Counted from the first letter of the stretch, positions 16,247 through 25,030 are shown. The stretch: DNA of 56,715 bases from Pseudomonas sp. CAN1 (GCF_030462585.1 NZ_JASMRU010000017.1:50077-106791), one strand, 5' to 3'. Program-made: numbers and translations. Notes: generated from the letters alone by a model not told the origin.

Positions 16247-16798
16247 ATGGATTGCCCCATCCTGCGCACTGCGCGCCTGTTGCTGACGCCGATCGAGCTG
16301 GCAGACGCCGAACTCATCCAGCGCCTGTTCCCGCACTGGGAAGTGGTGCGCTACCTCGACCGCCGCGTGCCCTGGCCGTACCCGGACGACGGCGCGCTGG
16401 TCTATGTGCGCGACAGGGTGCTGCCGGCCATGGCCCGTGGCGAGGAATGGCACTGGATGATCCGCCTCGCCAGCGCCCCGGAGGACGCCATCGGCAACAT
16501 CTCGCTGTTCGATCAGCCGGGCAATCATCGGGGCTTCTGGCTGGCGCCCGCGTGGCAGGGGTGCGGTTACATGAGCGAGGCCTGCGAGGCGGTCAGCCGC
16601 TTCTGGTTCGAAACGCTGCAGAAGCCGCTGATGCAGGTGCCCAAGGCTGTGCCCAACCAGGGTTCGCGGCGCATTTCCGAACGCGAAGGCATGCGCCTGG
16701 TGGGCCGCGACCAAGGCCACTTCGTCAGCGGCGTGCTGCCACGGGAAACCTGGGAGCTGACCCGCGAAGAGTGGCTGGCGCGCCATGCAGCCAACTGA
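16247..16798 (+). CDS. GNAT N-acetyltransferase (RimJ/RimL-like)
   Basis: The 183-residue protein starts L-R-T-A-R-L-L-L-T-P-I, typical of the RimJ/RimL group. It contains the acetyl-CoA-binding region G-F-W-L-A-P-A-W-Q-G-C-G-Y-M-S-E-A and ends with W-E-L-T-R-E-E-W. The Q/R-x-x-G-x-G/A loop is W-Q-G-C-G-Y. The acceptor is unknown. The next gene (AraC type) begins 14 bases before this stop, so the two are translationally coupled. ATG 16247 is chosen as the family start. Confidence 0.85.
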   Translation: MDCPILRTARLLLTPIELADAELIQRLFPHWEVVRYLDRRVPWPYPDDGALVYVRDRVLPAMARGEEWHWMIRLASAPEDAIGNISLFDQPGNHRGFWLAPAWQGCGYMSEACEAVSRFWFETLQKPLMQVPKAVPNQGSRRISEREGMRLVGRDQGHFVSGVLPRETWELTREEWLARHAAN

Positions 16799-17468
16799 GC
16801 AGGCCTGGCAGGGCGAGCTCTGGCTCGGCGCGGACTTCTGCCTGATCGCCGGTACCACCGGCCACGCGCGCGCCCACGCTCATTACGCACACCAATTGTT
16901 GATGGCCTGCGCAGGCGAGGTGAAAGCGCTGATCGACGAACAGCAACAGCAGGGTTCATTGCTGGTGATCGCCTCAAATCAGCGCCACGCGATCCTCGAC
17001 AGTGATCAGCGCGTCGTCACCCTGTTTGCTGAACCGCTGGCGTTCGAGCTGGGCGATCTTGAGCGGCTCTGCCGGGAGGTCGGACCGGACCTGCAGAGCC
17101 TCGCATCGGGCCTGCGCGCGCTGCCACGCCGGCAGCTCGATCCGCGCCTGGAGAGAGCCCTGCAACGCATCCGCGCGCTGAACGACGGCGCCCTGCCCGC
17201 CCAGGCGTTGGCCGAGGCAGCCTCGCTATCGTTGAGCCAGCTGGAACGCTTGTTCAGCGGCACCCTTGGCCTGTCGGTGCGCCGCCTGGTGCTCTGGCAA
17301 CGGCTGCGCCAGGCGCTGCGGCTGGCCATGGCCGGCGACAGCCTGACCAGCGCCGCCATCGCCGCGGGCTTTGCCGATTCCGCGCATTTCTCGCGGAGTG
17401 TGCGCAGTCAGTTCGGGATTCGGGCGGATCTGACGTTGCGTCAGCTGAAACTTCGACTGCTCGATTAG
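16785..17468 (+). CDS. AraC-family transcriptional regulator, short form
   Basis: The 227-residue protein has a C-terminal double helix-turn-helix: A-L-A-E-A-A-S-L-S-L-S-Q-L-E-R-L-F for the first helix pair, and I-A-A-G-F-A-D-S-A-H-F-S-R-S-V-R-S-Q-F-G for the second. The N-terminal ~125 residues form a small cupin-like sensor with H-A-H-Y-A-H. AraC proteins of this length usually activate a neighbouring gene. Overlap with the acetyltransferase suggests joint expression. The effector is unknown. Confidence 0.88.
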   Translation: MQPTEQAWQGELWLGADFCLIAGTTGHARAHAHYAHQLLMACAGEVKALIDEQQQQGSLLVIASNQRHAILDSDQRVVTLFAEPLAFELGDLERLCREVGPDLQSLASGLRALPRRQLDPRLERALQRIRALNDGALPAQALAEAASLSLSQLERLFSGTLGLSVRRLVLWQRLRQALRLAMAGDSLTSAAIAAGFADSAHFSRSVRSQFGIRADLTLRQLKLRLLD

Positions 17469-17512
17469 TTGAGATATCGGTGCCGGTGCGTGCGCACGCG
17501 CGGAAACATTCC

Positions 17513-17583
17513 GTAGGAGCGGACTCTGTCCGCGATGGGTTTCAGCGTGATGCGGGCCTATCGCGGACGAAGTCCGCTCCTAC
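17513..17583. repeat. REP doublet, 'gtaggagcgg...ccgctcctac' class
   Basis: A 71-base inverted element begins gtaggagcggactctgtccg and ends with the complementary cggacgaagtccgctcctac. It lies between the convergent AraC and sterol-desaturase genes, where it could act as a bidirectional transcript end. Confidence 0.85.
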
Positions 17584-17611
17584 GCTCCCTTTCCACTCTA
17601 CTGCCGGGTGA

Positions 17612-18505
17612 TCAGCGCACACCAACGCCCGCGCGGCGAAGCGCCACCGGCAACGGCGCCGGCGGATGCACCACCTCCACACGACGGAACGGCTCGGCCA
17701 ACTGATCGAAATACGCCAGCGGATAGTCGGGGCGATCGCCAATCCCCAGGTCATCCTCCGCCAGCACGTAGTCCGGCAGATACAGCGCAGTCCCCAGCAG
17801 ACGGTCCCAGAAGCTGAAGAACAGCGCGAAATTCACATCCCCCGCCGTGCCGTACTTCAGGTGATGCAGGCGATGCAGCGGTGCCCAGGCGAACAGGTGG
17901 CGCAGCGCGCCGATGCGCATGTCGACGTTGCTGTGTTGCAGCAACAACTGGATGGCAATGGCGAACGCCAGCAGCGCGGCGACCTCCACCGGAATCCCCA
18001 GCAACAGCAACGGCAGAGTTCCGCCGAGGGCTTCGAGCATCTGGTGCAACGGATGCTTCATCAGCCCGTTGAAGCCATACATGCGGGTAACGCTGTGGTG
18101 CACCGCATGCAGGCGCCACAACAGCGCAGAGCGGTGGCTGGCGTAATGCACCAGGGTGATGCCGAGATCGGCGATCAGCAGCGCCGCCAGCAGTTGCAGC
18201 GCCAGCGGCCAATCGCTTGGCCACAGCCCGAAATGCGGCAGCCACAGGGCCAGCAGCGGAATCGCAGCGATGCCCAGCGCATTCAACGCCTCGTTGACCA
18301 AAGCATGGATGAAGTCGCGGGCGCCATCGCCGTGGCCGTCATTCCAGCCCGCGCGATAGGGCCAGAGTCGCTCGGCGAGGAAAGCCAGCAGGATCGCCAG
18401 CGGCAGCAGCGCCGGCAGGCACAACAGCGATACGCCTGCACCGACCAGGTACAGGGCCAGGCCGATGAAGCCGAAGGAGAACGCGGGGGCGTAGAGGTGT
18501 CGCAT
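17612..18505 (-). CDS. Sterol desaturase/fatty acid hydroxylase superfamily membrane protein
   Basis: The 297-residue membrane protein has four or more helices and the diiron histidine clusters of the superfamily: H-Y-A-S-H, H-A-V-H-H and, later, L-H-R-L-H-H, with an additional H-S-N-V-D. These enzymes hydroxylate or desaturate lipid chains at a di-iron centre. The bacterial substrate is unknown, with hopanoids, carotenoids and ether lipids all possible. The start at 18505 follows a plausible site (AGCTGCCCC is weak), but it is the only in-frame ATG giving a natural first helix. A cytochrome c gene lies 120 bases upstream on the same strand and could be an electron carrier. Confidence 0.88.
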   Translation of the reverse strand: MRHLYAPAFSFGFIGLALYLVGAGVSLLCLPALLPLAILLAFLAERLWPYRAGWNDGHGDGARDFIHALVNEALNALGIAAIPLLALWLPHFGLWPSDWPLALQLLAALLIADLGITLVHYASHRSALLWRLHAVHHSVTRMYGFNGLMKHPLHQMLEALGGTLPLLLLGIPVEVAALLAFAIAIQLLLQHSNVDMRIGALRHLFAWAPLHRLHHLKYGTAGDVNFALFFSFWDRLLGTALYLPDYVLAEDDLGIGDRPDYPLAYFDQLAEPFRRVEVVHPPAPLPVALRRAGVGVR

Positions 18506-18625
18506 GGGGCAGCTCCAGTGCAGGAAGAGCCGCCAGTGTTCCCGCCGAGCCGTCAGTCGCGCTTGAACAATCCGCGCATTCAGCCCCGACATCGCGCGCG
18601 GATTTCCGCGCCCTCACGGAGAGCC

Positions 18626-19003
18626 TCAGCGACTCTTTGCAATCACCCCGACCATGTACTGGTTCAGGTCGCGCAGGTCATCGATGCTCCAGGCATGCGG
18701 CGGTATCTTCACACCGTTCTCGCGCAGGGTCCGGGGGATCAGGCTGCCGTTGGGGCGCAGCACCACCGAGGACACGATGACGCCTGGATACTCGCTCAGG
18801 CGCTTCCTGAACGCAGGCGTCGTGAGGTCGGGCGTGGGTGGGTTGCTCTTGCGCGCCAGCGGCCCGGTCGCCTTGATGTCCGCGCCGTGGCAGACCGCGC
18901 AGCGCTGGGTAAAGAGGGTCTTGCCGTTGAGGTTATCCGCGAGGGCCGGCGCTATCTGCGCCAGCGAGAGAATCCCGCTCAGAGCGATGAACAATGCTTT
19001 CAC
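18626..19003 (-). CDS. Secreted monoheme cytochrome c
   Basis: The 125-residue protein has an N-terminal signal peptide (V-K-A-L-F-I-A-L-S-G-I-L-S-L, cleavage near A-L-A-D). It carries one heme attachment site, C-A-V-C-H, about 40 residues in, and probable distal ligands later in the chain. It is a small periplasmic class I-type cytochrome for one-electron transfer. A GTG start at 19003 is favoured because AAGGA sits nine bases upstream; a TTG at 19027 is the alternative. It shares orientation with the sterol-desaturase gene downstream and the MFS gene upstream. Confidence 0.85.
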   Translation of the reverse strand: MKALFIALSGILSLAQIAPALADNLNGKTLFTQRCAVCHGADIKATGPLARKSNPPTPDLTTPAFRKRLSEYPGVIVSSVVLRPNGSLIPRTLRENGVKIPPHAWSIDDLRDLNQYMVGVIAKSR

Positions 19004-19042
19004 TTTCCTGCTTCCTTGCCGTGCCAATCAGTCCTGATTCAG

Positions 19043-20170
19043 TCAACGTCGCCAGGCACAGCCCAGCGCGCTGAGCGCCAGTATCGCAGCCGCGCCGGCA
19101 TAGGCCCAGAGCGCCGGCACCTGCGGCAGCAGAACACCGGCCAGGATCGGCCCGAGCCCCGCGCCGATATCGCGCCACACCGCGTTGCCCGCCAGCGCCT
19201 GGATGCGCGCCTGCGGGTTGCGCTGCGCCACCAGCGTGACCACCAGCGGCAGTTGCAGCGCACGCAGCACCAGCACGAAGAAGGCACCGACGAACAGCCA
19301 GTAGCTGCCGAACATCAGCAGCGCCAGCGAGGTGGCCAGCGACAGCACGACCAGCATGCGCAACGCGCCGAAGCGGTCGGCCAGACGTCCGCCGAAGGGG
19401 CTGAAGAGCATCTCGCTGAGATACCGCACCGCCATCAGCACGCCCGCCACCAGCACGCCGGTGCCGCCCAGGTGGGTCTGCGCGTAGAGCGACAGGCCGA
19501 AGATGAACAGGCCGTCGAGGGTCACACCCTCGATGAAGGACCAGGTGGCAATGCTGTCCGGCAGGCGCAGGCGGCGGCCGCTGTTGCTGGGGATGTCGTG
19601 GCCCTTGTCCGGCAGCGCGCGGGCCCGCCAGAGGCCGCACAGGGCGCTGACGCAGAGGACGAAGAAGATGCTGCGCGGCCCCAGCGCCTGGGCCATCACC
19701 GCGCCCAGCGGGAGGAACAGCATCGGCCCGATGGACAGCGTCGCCCGCGAGCGCCCGGCACGCCGCGCTGCGCCCTGCGCCTCGGCGGTGGCGAGGGTCT
19801 GGGTACTCAGGTTGAACGTGGCGAAGCACAGGCCCCAGACCAGGCGCAGCACCAGCAGCGCGGCAAAGCCGGAAAGAGTCGCGTTGCCCAGCGCGCAGGC
19901 TGCCGCCGCGAAGGCCGCAAGGCTGCACGCGGCGCGGTCGCCGTGGCGGCCGTAGAAGCGCACCACCCAGCCGTAGCCGACGATGCGCACCAGCCGGTTG
20001 GCCGCCAGCAGGATGCCGGCTTCCACCAGGGTCACGCCGAAATCGGCGGCGTACATCGGCAGCAGCAGGTACAGCAGCACGTCGCTGGGCAGGCACAGGC
20101 TGAGCACCTGGGCGGAGTTGCGCGAATCTCGGTCGGCTCGCTGCAGGGCAGGCGCGGAAGCGGACGACAT
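19043..20170 (-). CDS. MFS transporter
   Basis: The 375-residue protein has about eleven to twelve hydrophobic helices. It carries an MFS loop of the form G-G-R-L-A-D-R-F-G-A-L-R between helices 8 and 9, and N-R-L-V-R-I early on. The length is near the minimum for the superfamily. The substrate cannot be deduced; drug or sugar efflux families are possible. The start at 20170 avoids a GC-rich leader. It may be co-transcribed with the downstream cytochrome c, with 39 bases between them. Confidence 0.82.
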   Translation of the reverse strand: MSSASAPALQRADRDSRNSAQVLSLCLPSDVLLYLLLPMYAADFGVTLVEAGILLAANRLVRIVGYGWVVRFYGRHGDRAACSLAAFAAAACALGNATLSGFAALLVLRLVWGLCFATFNLSTQTLATAEAQGAARRAGRSRATLSIGPMLFLPLGAVMAQALGPRSIFFVLCVSALCGLWRARALPDKGHDIPSNSGRRLRLPDSIATWSFIEGVTLDGLFIFGLSLYAQTHLGGTGVLVAGVLMAVRYLSEMLFSPFGGRLADRFGALRMLVVLSLATSLALLMFGSYWLFVGAFFVLVLRALQLPLVVTLVAQRNPQARIQALAGNAVWRDIGAGLGPILAGVLLPQVPALWAYAGAAAILALSALGCAWRR

Positions 20171-20256
20171 GACAGCCTCGTGACAACGACGGGGGCCGCA
20201 GGATAACCCGCGCCCCGCCCCGCAGGACAAGCCTTACGCCAGTGCCGGCAGCTGTG

Positions 20257-21114
20257 CTATTGCGCGAGCGAGCGCAGGAAGGAGGCGATCACCTGGCTGC
20301 TGCGGCGCTCGGCGAGGTAGTACAGGTAGGTCTCGGTGCACACCGGGTCGCCGCTGATGCGGATGGTCTTCAGGCGCGGGTCGGCGATGTATTCCGCCTC
20401 GGACACCACGCCGATGCCGATGCCGCGGATCGCCGCCTCGCGCAGGGCTTCGCGGCTGCCGATCTCCATGGCGATGCGCGGCGTGACGTCGGCCTTGTCC
20501 AGCTCGCGCTCCAGCGCCACGCGGGTGGTCGAGCCCTGTTCGCGGCGCAGCAACGGCTGGCCCTGCAAGGCTTGCAGGCGGACTTCGGCGTGGCGCGCGA
20601 ACGGGTGGTCGACATGGGCGAAGAGGATCACCGGGTGCCGCGCGTACAACTGCGCGACGAACGCCGGGTCGTCATGCAGGCCGGCCAGCACGCCGACATC
20701 GGTGACGTAGTTTTCCAGGTCGGCGAGCACCGACGCGGAGTTGCCGATGCGGATCGCCACATCGATCTGCGGGTAGTCGCGGCGGTACAGGTCGACCATC
20801 TCGATCACATGGAACGGCCCCACCGCGCCGACCTTCAGCTGCCCGCGGTTGAGCTGGCCGGAATCGCGCAGCAGGTTGGTCGCCTCGGATTCGAGCATCG
20901 ACATCTGCTGGGCGATGGGCAGCAACGCGCGGCCCACGGCGGTCAGCTCGATGCGCCGGCCGCGGCGGTGGAACAGCTCGACGTTGAACTCGCGCTCCAG
21001 GCCCTGGATCTGCGTGGTCGCGGTCGGCTGGCTGAGGCCGATGGCCCTGGCCCCGGCGCTGAAGCTGGCGTGGCGCGCCACGGCGAGGAAGGTGCGCAGG
21101 CGGGCGGTGGACAT
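20257..21114 (-). CDS. LysR-family regulator of the phosphonate cluster
   Basis: The 285-residue LysR protein has its HTH in R-H-A-S-F-S-A-G-A-R-A-I-G-L-S-Q-P-T (residues 14-31). The signature F-H-R-R-G-R-R-I-E-L-T follows, also found in the second LysR of this island (26479-27339). It is divergent from the phnD-type gene, with 111 bases between. This spacer contains an imperfect 22-base dyad and the palindrome CTGTCA-ca-TGACAG. Control of the phosphonate genes is inferred from position. LysR proteins of this kind regulate aminoethylphosphonate use in other pseudomonads. Confidence 0.88.
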   Translation of the reverse strand: MSTARLRTFLAVARHASFSAGARAIGLSQPTATTQIQGLEREFNVELFHRRGRRIELTAVGRALLPIAQQMSMLESEATNLLRDSGQLNRGQLKVGAVGPFHVIEMVDLYRRDYPQIDVAIRIGNSASVLADLENYVTDVGVLAGLHDDPAFVAQLYARHPVILFAHVDHPFARHAEVRLQALQGQPLLRREQGSTTRVALERELDKADVTPRIAMEIGSREALREAAIRGIGIGVVSEAEYIADPRLKTIRISGDPVCTETYLYYLAERRSSQVIASFLRSLAQ

Positions 21115-21129
21115 CCATAGCTCCTGTCA

Positions 21130-21151
21130 ATGGATTAGTGCTTTAACCCAT
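21130..21151. promoter_or_regulatory. Candidate LysR operator upstream of phnD
   Basis: An imperfect inverted repeat of 22 bases (ATGG..TTA....TAA..CCAT, 16 of 22 symmetric positions) lies between the divergent LysR and phnD-type genes. Its position and symmetry fit a LysR activation site. The assignment is by pattern only. Confidence 0.4.
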
Positions 21152-21169
21152 ATTGATTTGATGGCGTGA

Positions 21170-21183
21170 CTGTCACATGACAG
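21170..21183. promoter_or_regulatory. CTGTCA/TGACAG palindrome upstream of phnD
   Basis: CTGTCACATGACAG contains the Pho-box half-site CTGTCA in inverted rather than direct arrangement. Another CTGTCA lies at 21124. PhoB control would be logical for a phosphonate operon, but no complete direct-repeat Pho box is seen. Confidence 0.3.
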
Positions 21184-21225
21184 CCCTAGCTTTGGCGCTA
21201 CCGAACACAACCTCCGGGTAACGCC

Positions 21226-22098
21226 ATGACTTCGCTGACCAGACTGTTCCGCTTCGCCGTGCTGCCGCTCGCCTTCGCCTCTGCCCTGGCCTCCACCGCC
21301 CAGGCGCAGGATGCCCTCACCGTCGGCCTGATCCCCTCCGAGGATTCCCAGGCCATGATCAAGAGCAGCCAACTGGTCCTCGACCAGCTGCAGGAACGCC
21401 TGGGCATGCCGGTGAAGCCCTTCGTGGCCACCGACTACAACGGCGTGATCGAAGCACTGCGCGCCGGCAAGCTCGACGTTGCCTACCTCGGCCCGTTCTC
21501 CTACGTGCTGGCGCACCAGGTGGCCGGCGCCGACGCCTTTGCCGTGGCGGTGACCAAGAAGACCGGCACCAGCGCCTACCACAGCCTGATCATCGCCCGT
21601 CAGGACAGCGGCATCCGCAGCCTGGACGACCTCAAGGGCCACACCTTCGCCTTCGTCGACCCCAGCTCGGCCTCCGGCCATCTGTTCCCCAAGGCTGGCC
21701 TGGAGCAGTCCGGGCATGACCCGAAGGCGCTGTTCTCGCGGGTGATCTTCTCCGGCTCCCACGACGCCAGCATCCTCGCCGTGGCGAACCGCAAGGTGGA
21801 CGCTGCCGCCGTGGCCGACCGCATCCTCGCCGGTGCGATCAGCACGGGCCAGGTCAAGCAGGACGATATCCAGGTCGTGTGGAAGTCCGACGACATCCCC
21901 GAATCGCCCATGGTCTGGCGCAAGAACCTCGACCCGGAACTGCAGCAGAAACTGGTCGCCGCGTTCGCCTCGATCAAGGACGTACCGTGGGGCGACCAGG
22001 GCCTGCTCAATGGCTTCCAGCCCACCAACGACGCCGCCTACAACGTCGTGCGCGACACCGCCAAGGTGCTCGATCTCGACCTGCGGAGCCTGAAATGA
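21226..22098 (+). CDS. phnD: Phosphonate/phosphite-type periplasmic binding protein, PhnD family
   Basis: The 290-residue protein has a signal peptide ending at A-Q-A-Q-D. It continues with the binding-protein fold of PhnD/PtxB: L-T-V-G-L-I-P-S-E-D-S, A-L-R-A-G-K-L-D-V-A-Y-L-G-P-F-S-Y and V-D-P-S-S-A-S-G-H-L-F-P. The last motif is the phosphonate-binding S-x-S-G-x-L-x-P site. It captures a phosphonate and delivers it to the PhnCE-type transporter encoded immediately downstream (ATGA overlap with phnC). Which phosphonate it prefers is not visible. The family is certain. Confidence 0.92.
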   Translation: MTSLTRLFRFAVLPLAFASALASTAQAQDALTVGLIPSEDSQAMIKSSQLVLDQLQERLGMPVKPFVATDYNGVIEALRAGKLDVAYLGPFSYVLAHQVAGADAFAVAVTKKTGTSAYHSLIIARQDSGIRSLDDLKGHTFAFVDPSSASGHLFPKAGLEQSGHDPKALFSRVIFSGSHDASILAVANRKVDAAAVADRILAGAISTGQVKQDDIQVVWKSDDIPESPMVWRKNLDPELQQKLVAAFASIKDVPWGDQGLLNGFQPTNDAAYNVVRDTAKVLDLDLRSLK

Positions 22099-22895
22099 TC
22101 CGTGTCACCCAGCTGACCAAGGGCTACGGCGACAATCCGGTGCTGCGCGGGATCGACCTGCGCATCGAAGCCGGCGAGTTCGTGGTGATCCTCGGTCAGT
22201 CCGGCGCCGGCAAGTCCACCCTGCTGCGCTGCATGAACCGCCTGGCCCAGGCCGACGGCGGCGAATTGCAGGTGGCCGGCGTCGACGCCATGCAGGCGCG
22301 CGACCAGCGCGAACTGCGCCGGCGGGTGGCGATGATCTTCCAGCACCACAACGTGGTGCCGCGCCTGTCGGTGCTGAAGAACGTACTCACCGGGCGCCTG
22401 GGCTGCGTCGGCACCCTCGCCTCGGTGCTGCAGCTGTTCAGCCGCGACGACGTCGCCCTGGCCCGCGAATGCCTGCGCCGGGTGGAGCTGGAGCACAAGG
22501 CCGAGGCGCGCACCGATTCGCTCTCCGGTGGGCAGATGCAGCGCGTCGGCATCGCCCGCGCGCTGGCCCAGCGGCCGCAGGTGATCCTCGCCGACGAACC
22601 GGTGGCCAGCCTCGATCCGAAGACCGCGCAACTGGTCATGCACTACCTGCGCGAAGCCACCCGCAAGCTGGGCATCACCGTGGTGTGCAACCTGCACCAG
22701 GTGGACCTGGCGCGGGAATTCGGCGACCGCATCGTCGGCCTGGCCAACGGCCGCCTGGTGTTCGACGGCAGCCGCGAACAACTGGATGACGCTGCCCTGC
22801 AGCGCATCTACCAGCAACGCCCGAACAGCGAGGCAACCGCCTACCAGGCAGCCGCCCGCGCGGTCTACGCCAGCGAAACAGGAGCCGGAGCATGA
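22095..22895 (+). CDS. phnC: Phosphonate ABC transporter ATP-binding protein
   Basis: The 266-residue ATPase has Walker A G-Q-S-G-A-G-K-S-T (near residue 37), the Q-loop M-I-F-Q-H-H-N-V-V, signature L-S-G-G-Q, Walker B V-I-L-A-D-E-P-V-A-S-L-D and the switch H-Q-V-D. The segment N-V-L-T-G-R-L-G is characteristic of PhnC. It overlaps phnD by four bases (ATGA) and phnE begins with another ATGA overlap, so the three form a coupled unit. Confidence 0.93.
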   Translation: MIRVTQLTKGYGDNPVLRGIDLRIEAGEFVVILGQSGAGKSTLLRCMNRLAQADGGELQVAGVDAMQARDQRELRRRVAMIFQHHNVVPRLSVLKNVLTGRLGCVGTLASVLQLFSRDDVALARECLRRVELEHKAEARTDSLSGGQMQRVGIARALAQRPQVILADEPVASLDPKTAQLVMHYLREATRKLGITVVCNLHQVDLAREFGDRIVGLANGRLVFDGSREQLDDAALQRIYQQRPNSEATAYQAAARAVYASETGAGA

Positions 22896-23710
22896 ACCTG
22901 CGCAGCCACCACTGGATGGTCGAAACCCCGCAAACCAAGCGCGGCTGGCTGACCACCGGCGCCGCCGTGCTGGCGGTGCTCTACCTGCTGCACTGGAGCG
23001 CCGAGGGCGCACAACTGAGCTGGAGCGAACTGGCCAGCGGCCTGCCGCAGATCGGCGACTTCCTCAGCCGCTCGCTGCCACCCGACATGAGCATCCTGCC
23101 GAGCCTCTGGGGCCCGGCGCTGGAAACCTTGCAGATCGCCCTCTGGGGCACCCTGCTGGGCATCGTGCTGGCCGTGCCGCTGGGCTTTCTCGCTGCGCGC
23201 AACCTGCACGGCAACCGCTGGCTGTACCTCGCCACGCGCCAGTTGCTCAATGTCATCCGCAGCATCAACGAACTGATCCTTGCCCTGGTGTTCGTTTCCG
23301 CCGTGGGCCTGGGCCCCTTCCCCGGCGTGCTGGCCCTGGCGCTGCACGGCGTGGGCATGCTCGGCAAGTTCTTCGCCGAGAGCATCGAGGAGATCGACCA
23401 GGGCCCCATCGAGGCGCTGCAGGCCACCGGTGCGCGGCCGTTGCAGGTGATCGTCTTCGGCGTGCTGCCGCAGGTGATCACCGCGTGGATCGCCGTGGTG
23501 CTCTACCGCTTCGAGGTCAACCTGCGCTCGGCCACCGTGCTCGGCATGGTCGGTGCCGGCGGCCTGGGCTTCGAGCTGGTCAGCAGCCTGAAGCTGTTCA
23601 AGTACCAGGAGACCGCCACCTGCATCGTCGTCATCACCGTCATGGTGGTGCTCGCCGACCTGCTCTCCAACCGCTTGCGCCACGCCATCCAGGGCAACGG
23701 GCGGCACTGA
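22892..23710 (+). CDS. phnE: Phosphonate ABC transporter permease
   Basis: The 272-residue inner-membrane permease has about six helices. Its coupling EAA loop is E-A-L-Q-A-T-G-A-R-P-L-Q-V-I-V-F-G-V-L-P, and R-S-I-N-E-L-I-L-A-L-V is typical of PhnE. The ATG overlaps the phnC stop. The second permease (PhnE2) found in some operons is absent, so a homodimer is expected. Confidence 0.92.
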   Translation: MNLRSHHWMVETPQTKRGWLTTGAAVLAVLYLLHWSAEGAQLSWSELASGLPQIGDFLSRSLPPDMSILPSLWGPALETLQIALWGTLLGIVLAVPLGFLAARNLHGNRWLYLATRQLLNVIRSINELILALVFVSAVGLGPFPGVLALALHGVGMLGKFFAESIEEIDQGPIEALQATGARPLQVIVFGVLPQVITAWIAVVLYRFEVNLRSATVLGMVGAGGLGFELVSSLKLFKYQETATCIVVITVMVVLADLLSNRLRHAIQGNGRH

Positions 23711-23926
23711 CCGCTCACGCCCCAACCTTCTTTCCTTCTGCCCCAACCTCCTGCCGCGTGTGCCTTCCGGGTGCGCGCCGGGCAGGCGCACGCCCGGATT
23801 TTGCCCAAGATGCCCGCACCCGCCGTTATCGGTCTGGCCGATGCCCACCTGCGATCAATCGATTGGAACGAAACCGACGAGGCCCCGAGCATGGCCGCAA
23901 GTTCAAACAACAACAAGGAACTGCCC

Positions 23927-25015
23927 ATGCCTGCCCGATTCCATAATCCGGTCGCCACCGTTTTCGGCGGCGGCAGCCTGGACCGCATCGCCGACCTGTG
24001 CGAAGGCAAGGTCGCCCTGGTGACCTTCCCCGAAGCCGCGCAACTGGGGCTGATCGACCGCGTCCGCAGCCTGCTCGGCGAGCGCCTCGCCTACGTCATC
24101 GACGACGTGCAGCCCAACCCCGACGTGGCCTGGCTGCGCGATGTGCATGAGCGCTTCTGGCGCGAAGCGGCCGACTGCAGCACCGTCTTCGCCCTGGGCG
24201 GCGGCAGCGCCATCGACACCGCCAAGGCGCTGATCGTCGGCACCGCTTCCGGGCACTTCGACGAACTGCTCGACCTGCTGGCCGCCGGCAAACCCTTCGC
24301 TCCGGCGCGCAGCAAGACGCTGATCGCCGCGCCGACCACCGCCGGCACCGGCAGCGAAGTCACGCCCTGGGCGACCATCTGGGACGCACAACAGCAGAAG
24401 AAGTATTCCCTGCACCTGGACTGCACCTGGCCCAAGATCGCGCTGATCGACCCGGACCTGATGCTCAGCGTGCCCGCCGGGGTGACAGTTTCCACCGGGC
24501 TGGACGCCCTGTCCCACGCGCTGGAATCGATCTGGAACCACAACGCCAACCCGATCTCCGACACCTTCGCCCTCTCCGCCATCGAGGACATCCTCGACTG
24601 CCTGCCCCGCCTGCAGCAGGACCTTTCCAACCGCGAGTTGCGCTCGCGCATGGCGCTGGCTGCACTGAAGGCCGGCATGGCCTTCTCCAACACCAAGACC
24701 GCGCTGGCCCACTCCATCTCCTACGAGATGACCCTGCGCCACGGCCTGCCCCACGGCATCGCCTGCTCCTTCACCCTGCCGCTGGTGCTGGGCCTGGCCT
24801 GGGGCCGCGACGCCGACCGCGACCGCACCCTGCAACGGGTGTTCGGCAGCGATCTGGCCGGCGCGCAGAAGCAGTTGCGTGAATTCCTCCATCGCCTCGG
24901 GGTCAAGACCGAGTTCGGCGACTACGGCGTGACTGCCGCCGAAGCCGAAGCGATGATCGACTTCGCCATGCAGGGTGCCCGCGGCCGCAACTTCATCGGC
25001 TCGCAGGCTGCCTGA
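23927..25015 (+). CDS. Iron-dependent alcohol dehydrogenase, candidate phosphonate-alcohol dehydrogenase
   Basis: The 362-residue group III dehydrogenase has the NAD site G-G-G-S-A-I-D-T-A-K and A-P-T-T-A-G-T-G-S-E-V-T. Iron ligands are expected in D-A-L-S-H-A-L-E-S and H-S-I-S-Y-E-M-T-L-R-H-G-L-P-H-G. Phosphonoacetaldehyde reductases of phosphonate antibiotic pathways (PhpC/FomC) belong to this family. In this island, with importer genes upstream and PhnX downstream, it could interconvert 2-hydroxyethylphosphonate and phosphonoacetaldehyde. That role is inference. ATG 23927 follows AAGGAA and is preferred to an upstream frame from 23771. Spacing of 216 bases after phnE leaves room for its own promoter. 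Confidence 0.88.
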   Translation: MPARFHNPVATVFGGGSLDRIADLCEGKVALVTFPEAAQLGLIDRVRSLLGERLAYVIDDVQPNPDVAWLRDVHERFWREAADCSTVFALGGGSAIDTAKALIVGTASGHFDELLDLLAAGKPFAPARSKTLIAAPTTAGTGSEVTPWATIWDAQQQKKYSLHLDCTWPKIALIDPDLMLSVPAGVTVSTGLDALSHALESIWNHNANPISDTFALSAIEDILDCLPRLQQDLSNRELRSRMALAALKAGMAFSNTKTALAHSISYEMTLRHGLPHGIACSFTLPLVLGLAWGRDADRDRTLQRVFGSDLAGAQKQLREFLHRLGVKTEFGDYGVTAAEAEAMIDFAMQGARGRNFIGSQAA

Positions 25016-25030
25016 CGCCGCTCCTCACCG

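Noticed and set aside
5944-16798. The possibility of a genomic island bounded by attachment sites.
   Set aside because: No integrase, tRNA end or direct repeat was found at either side, and base composition looks the same as the rest.
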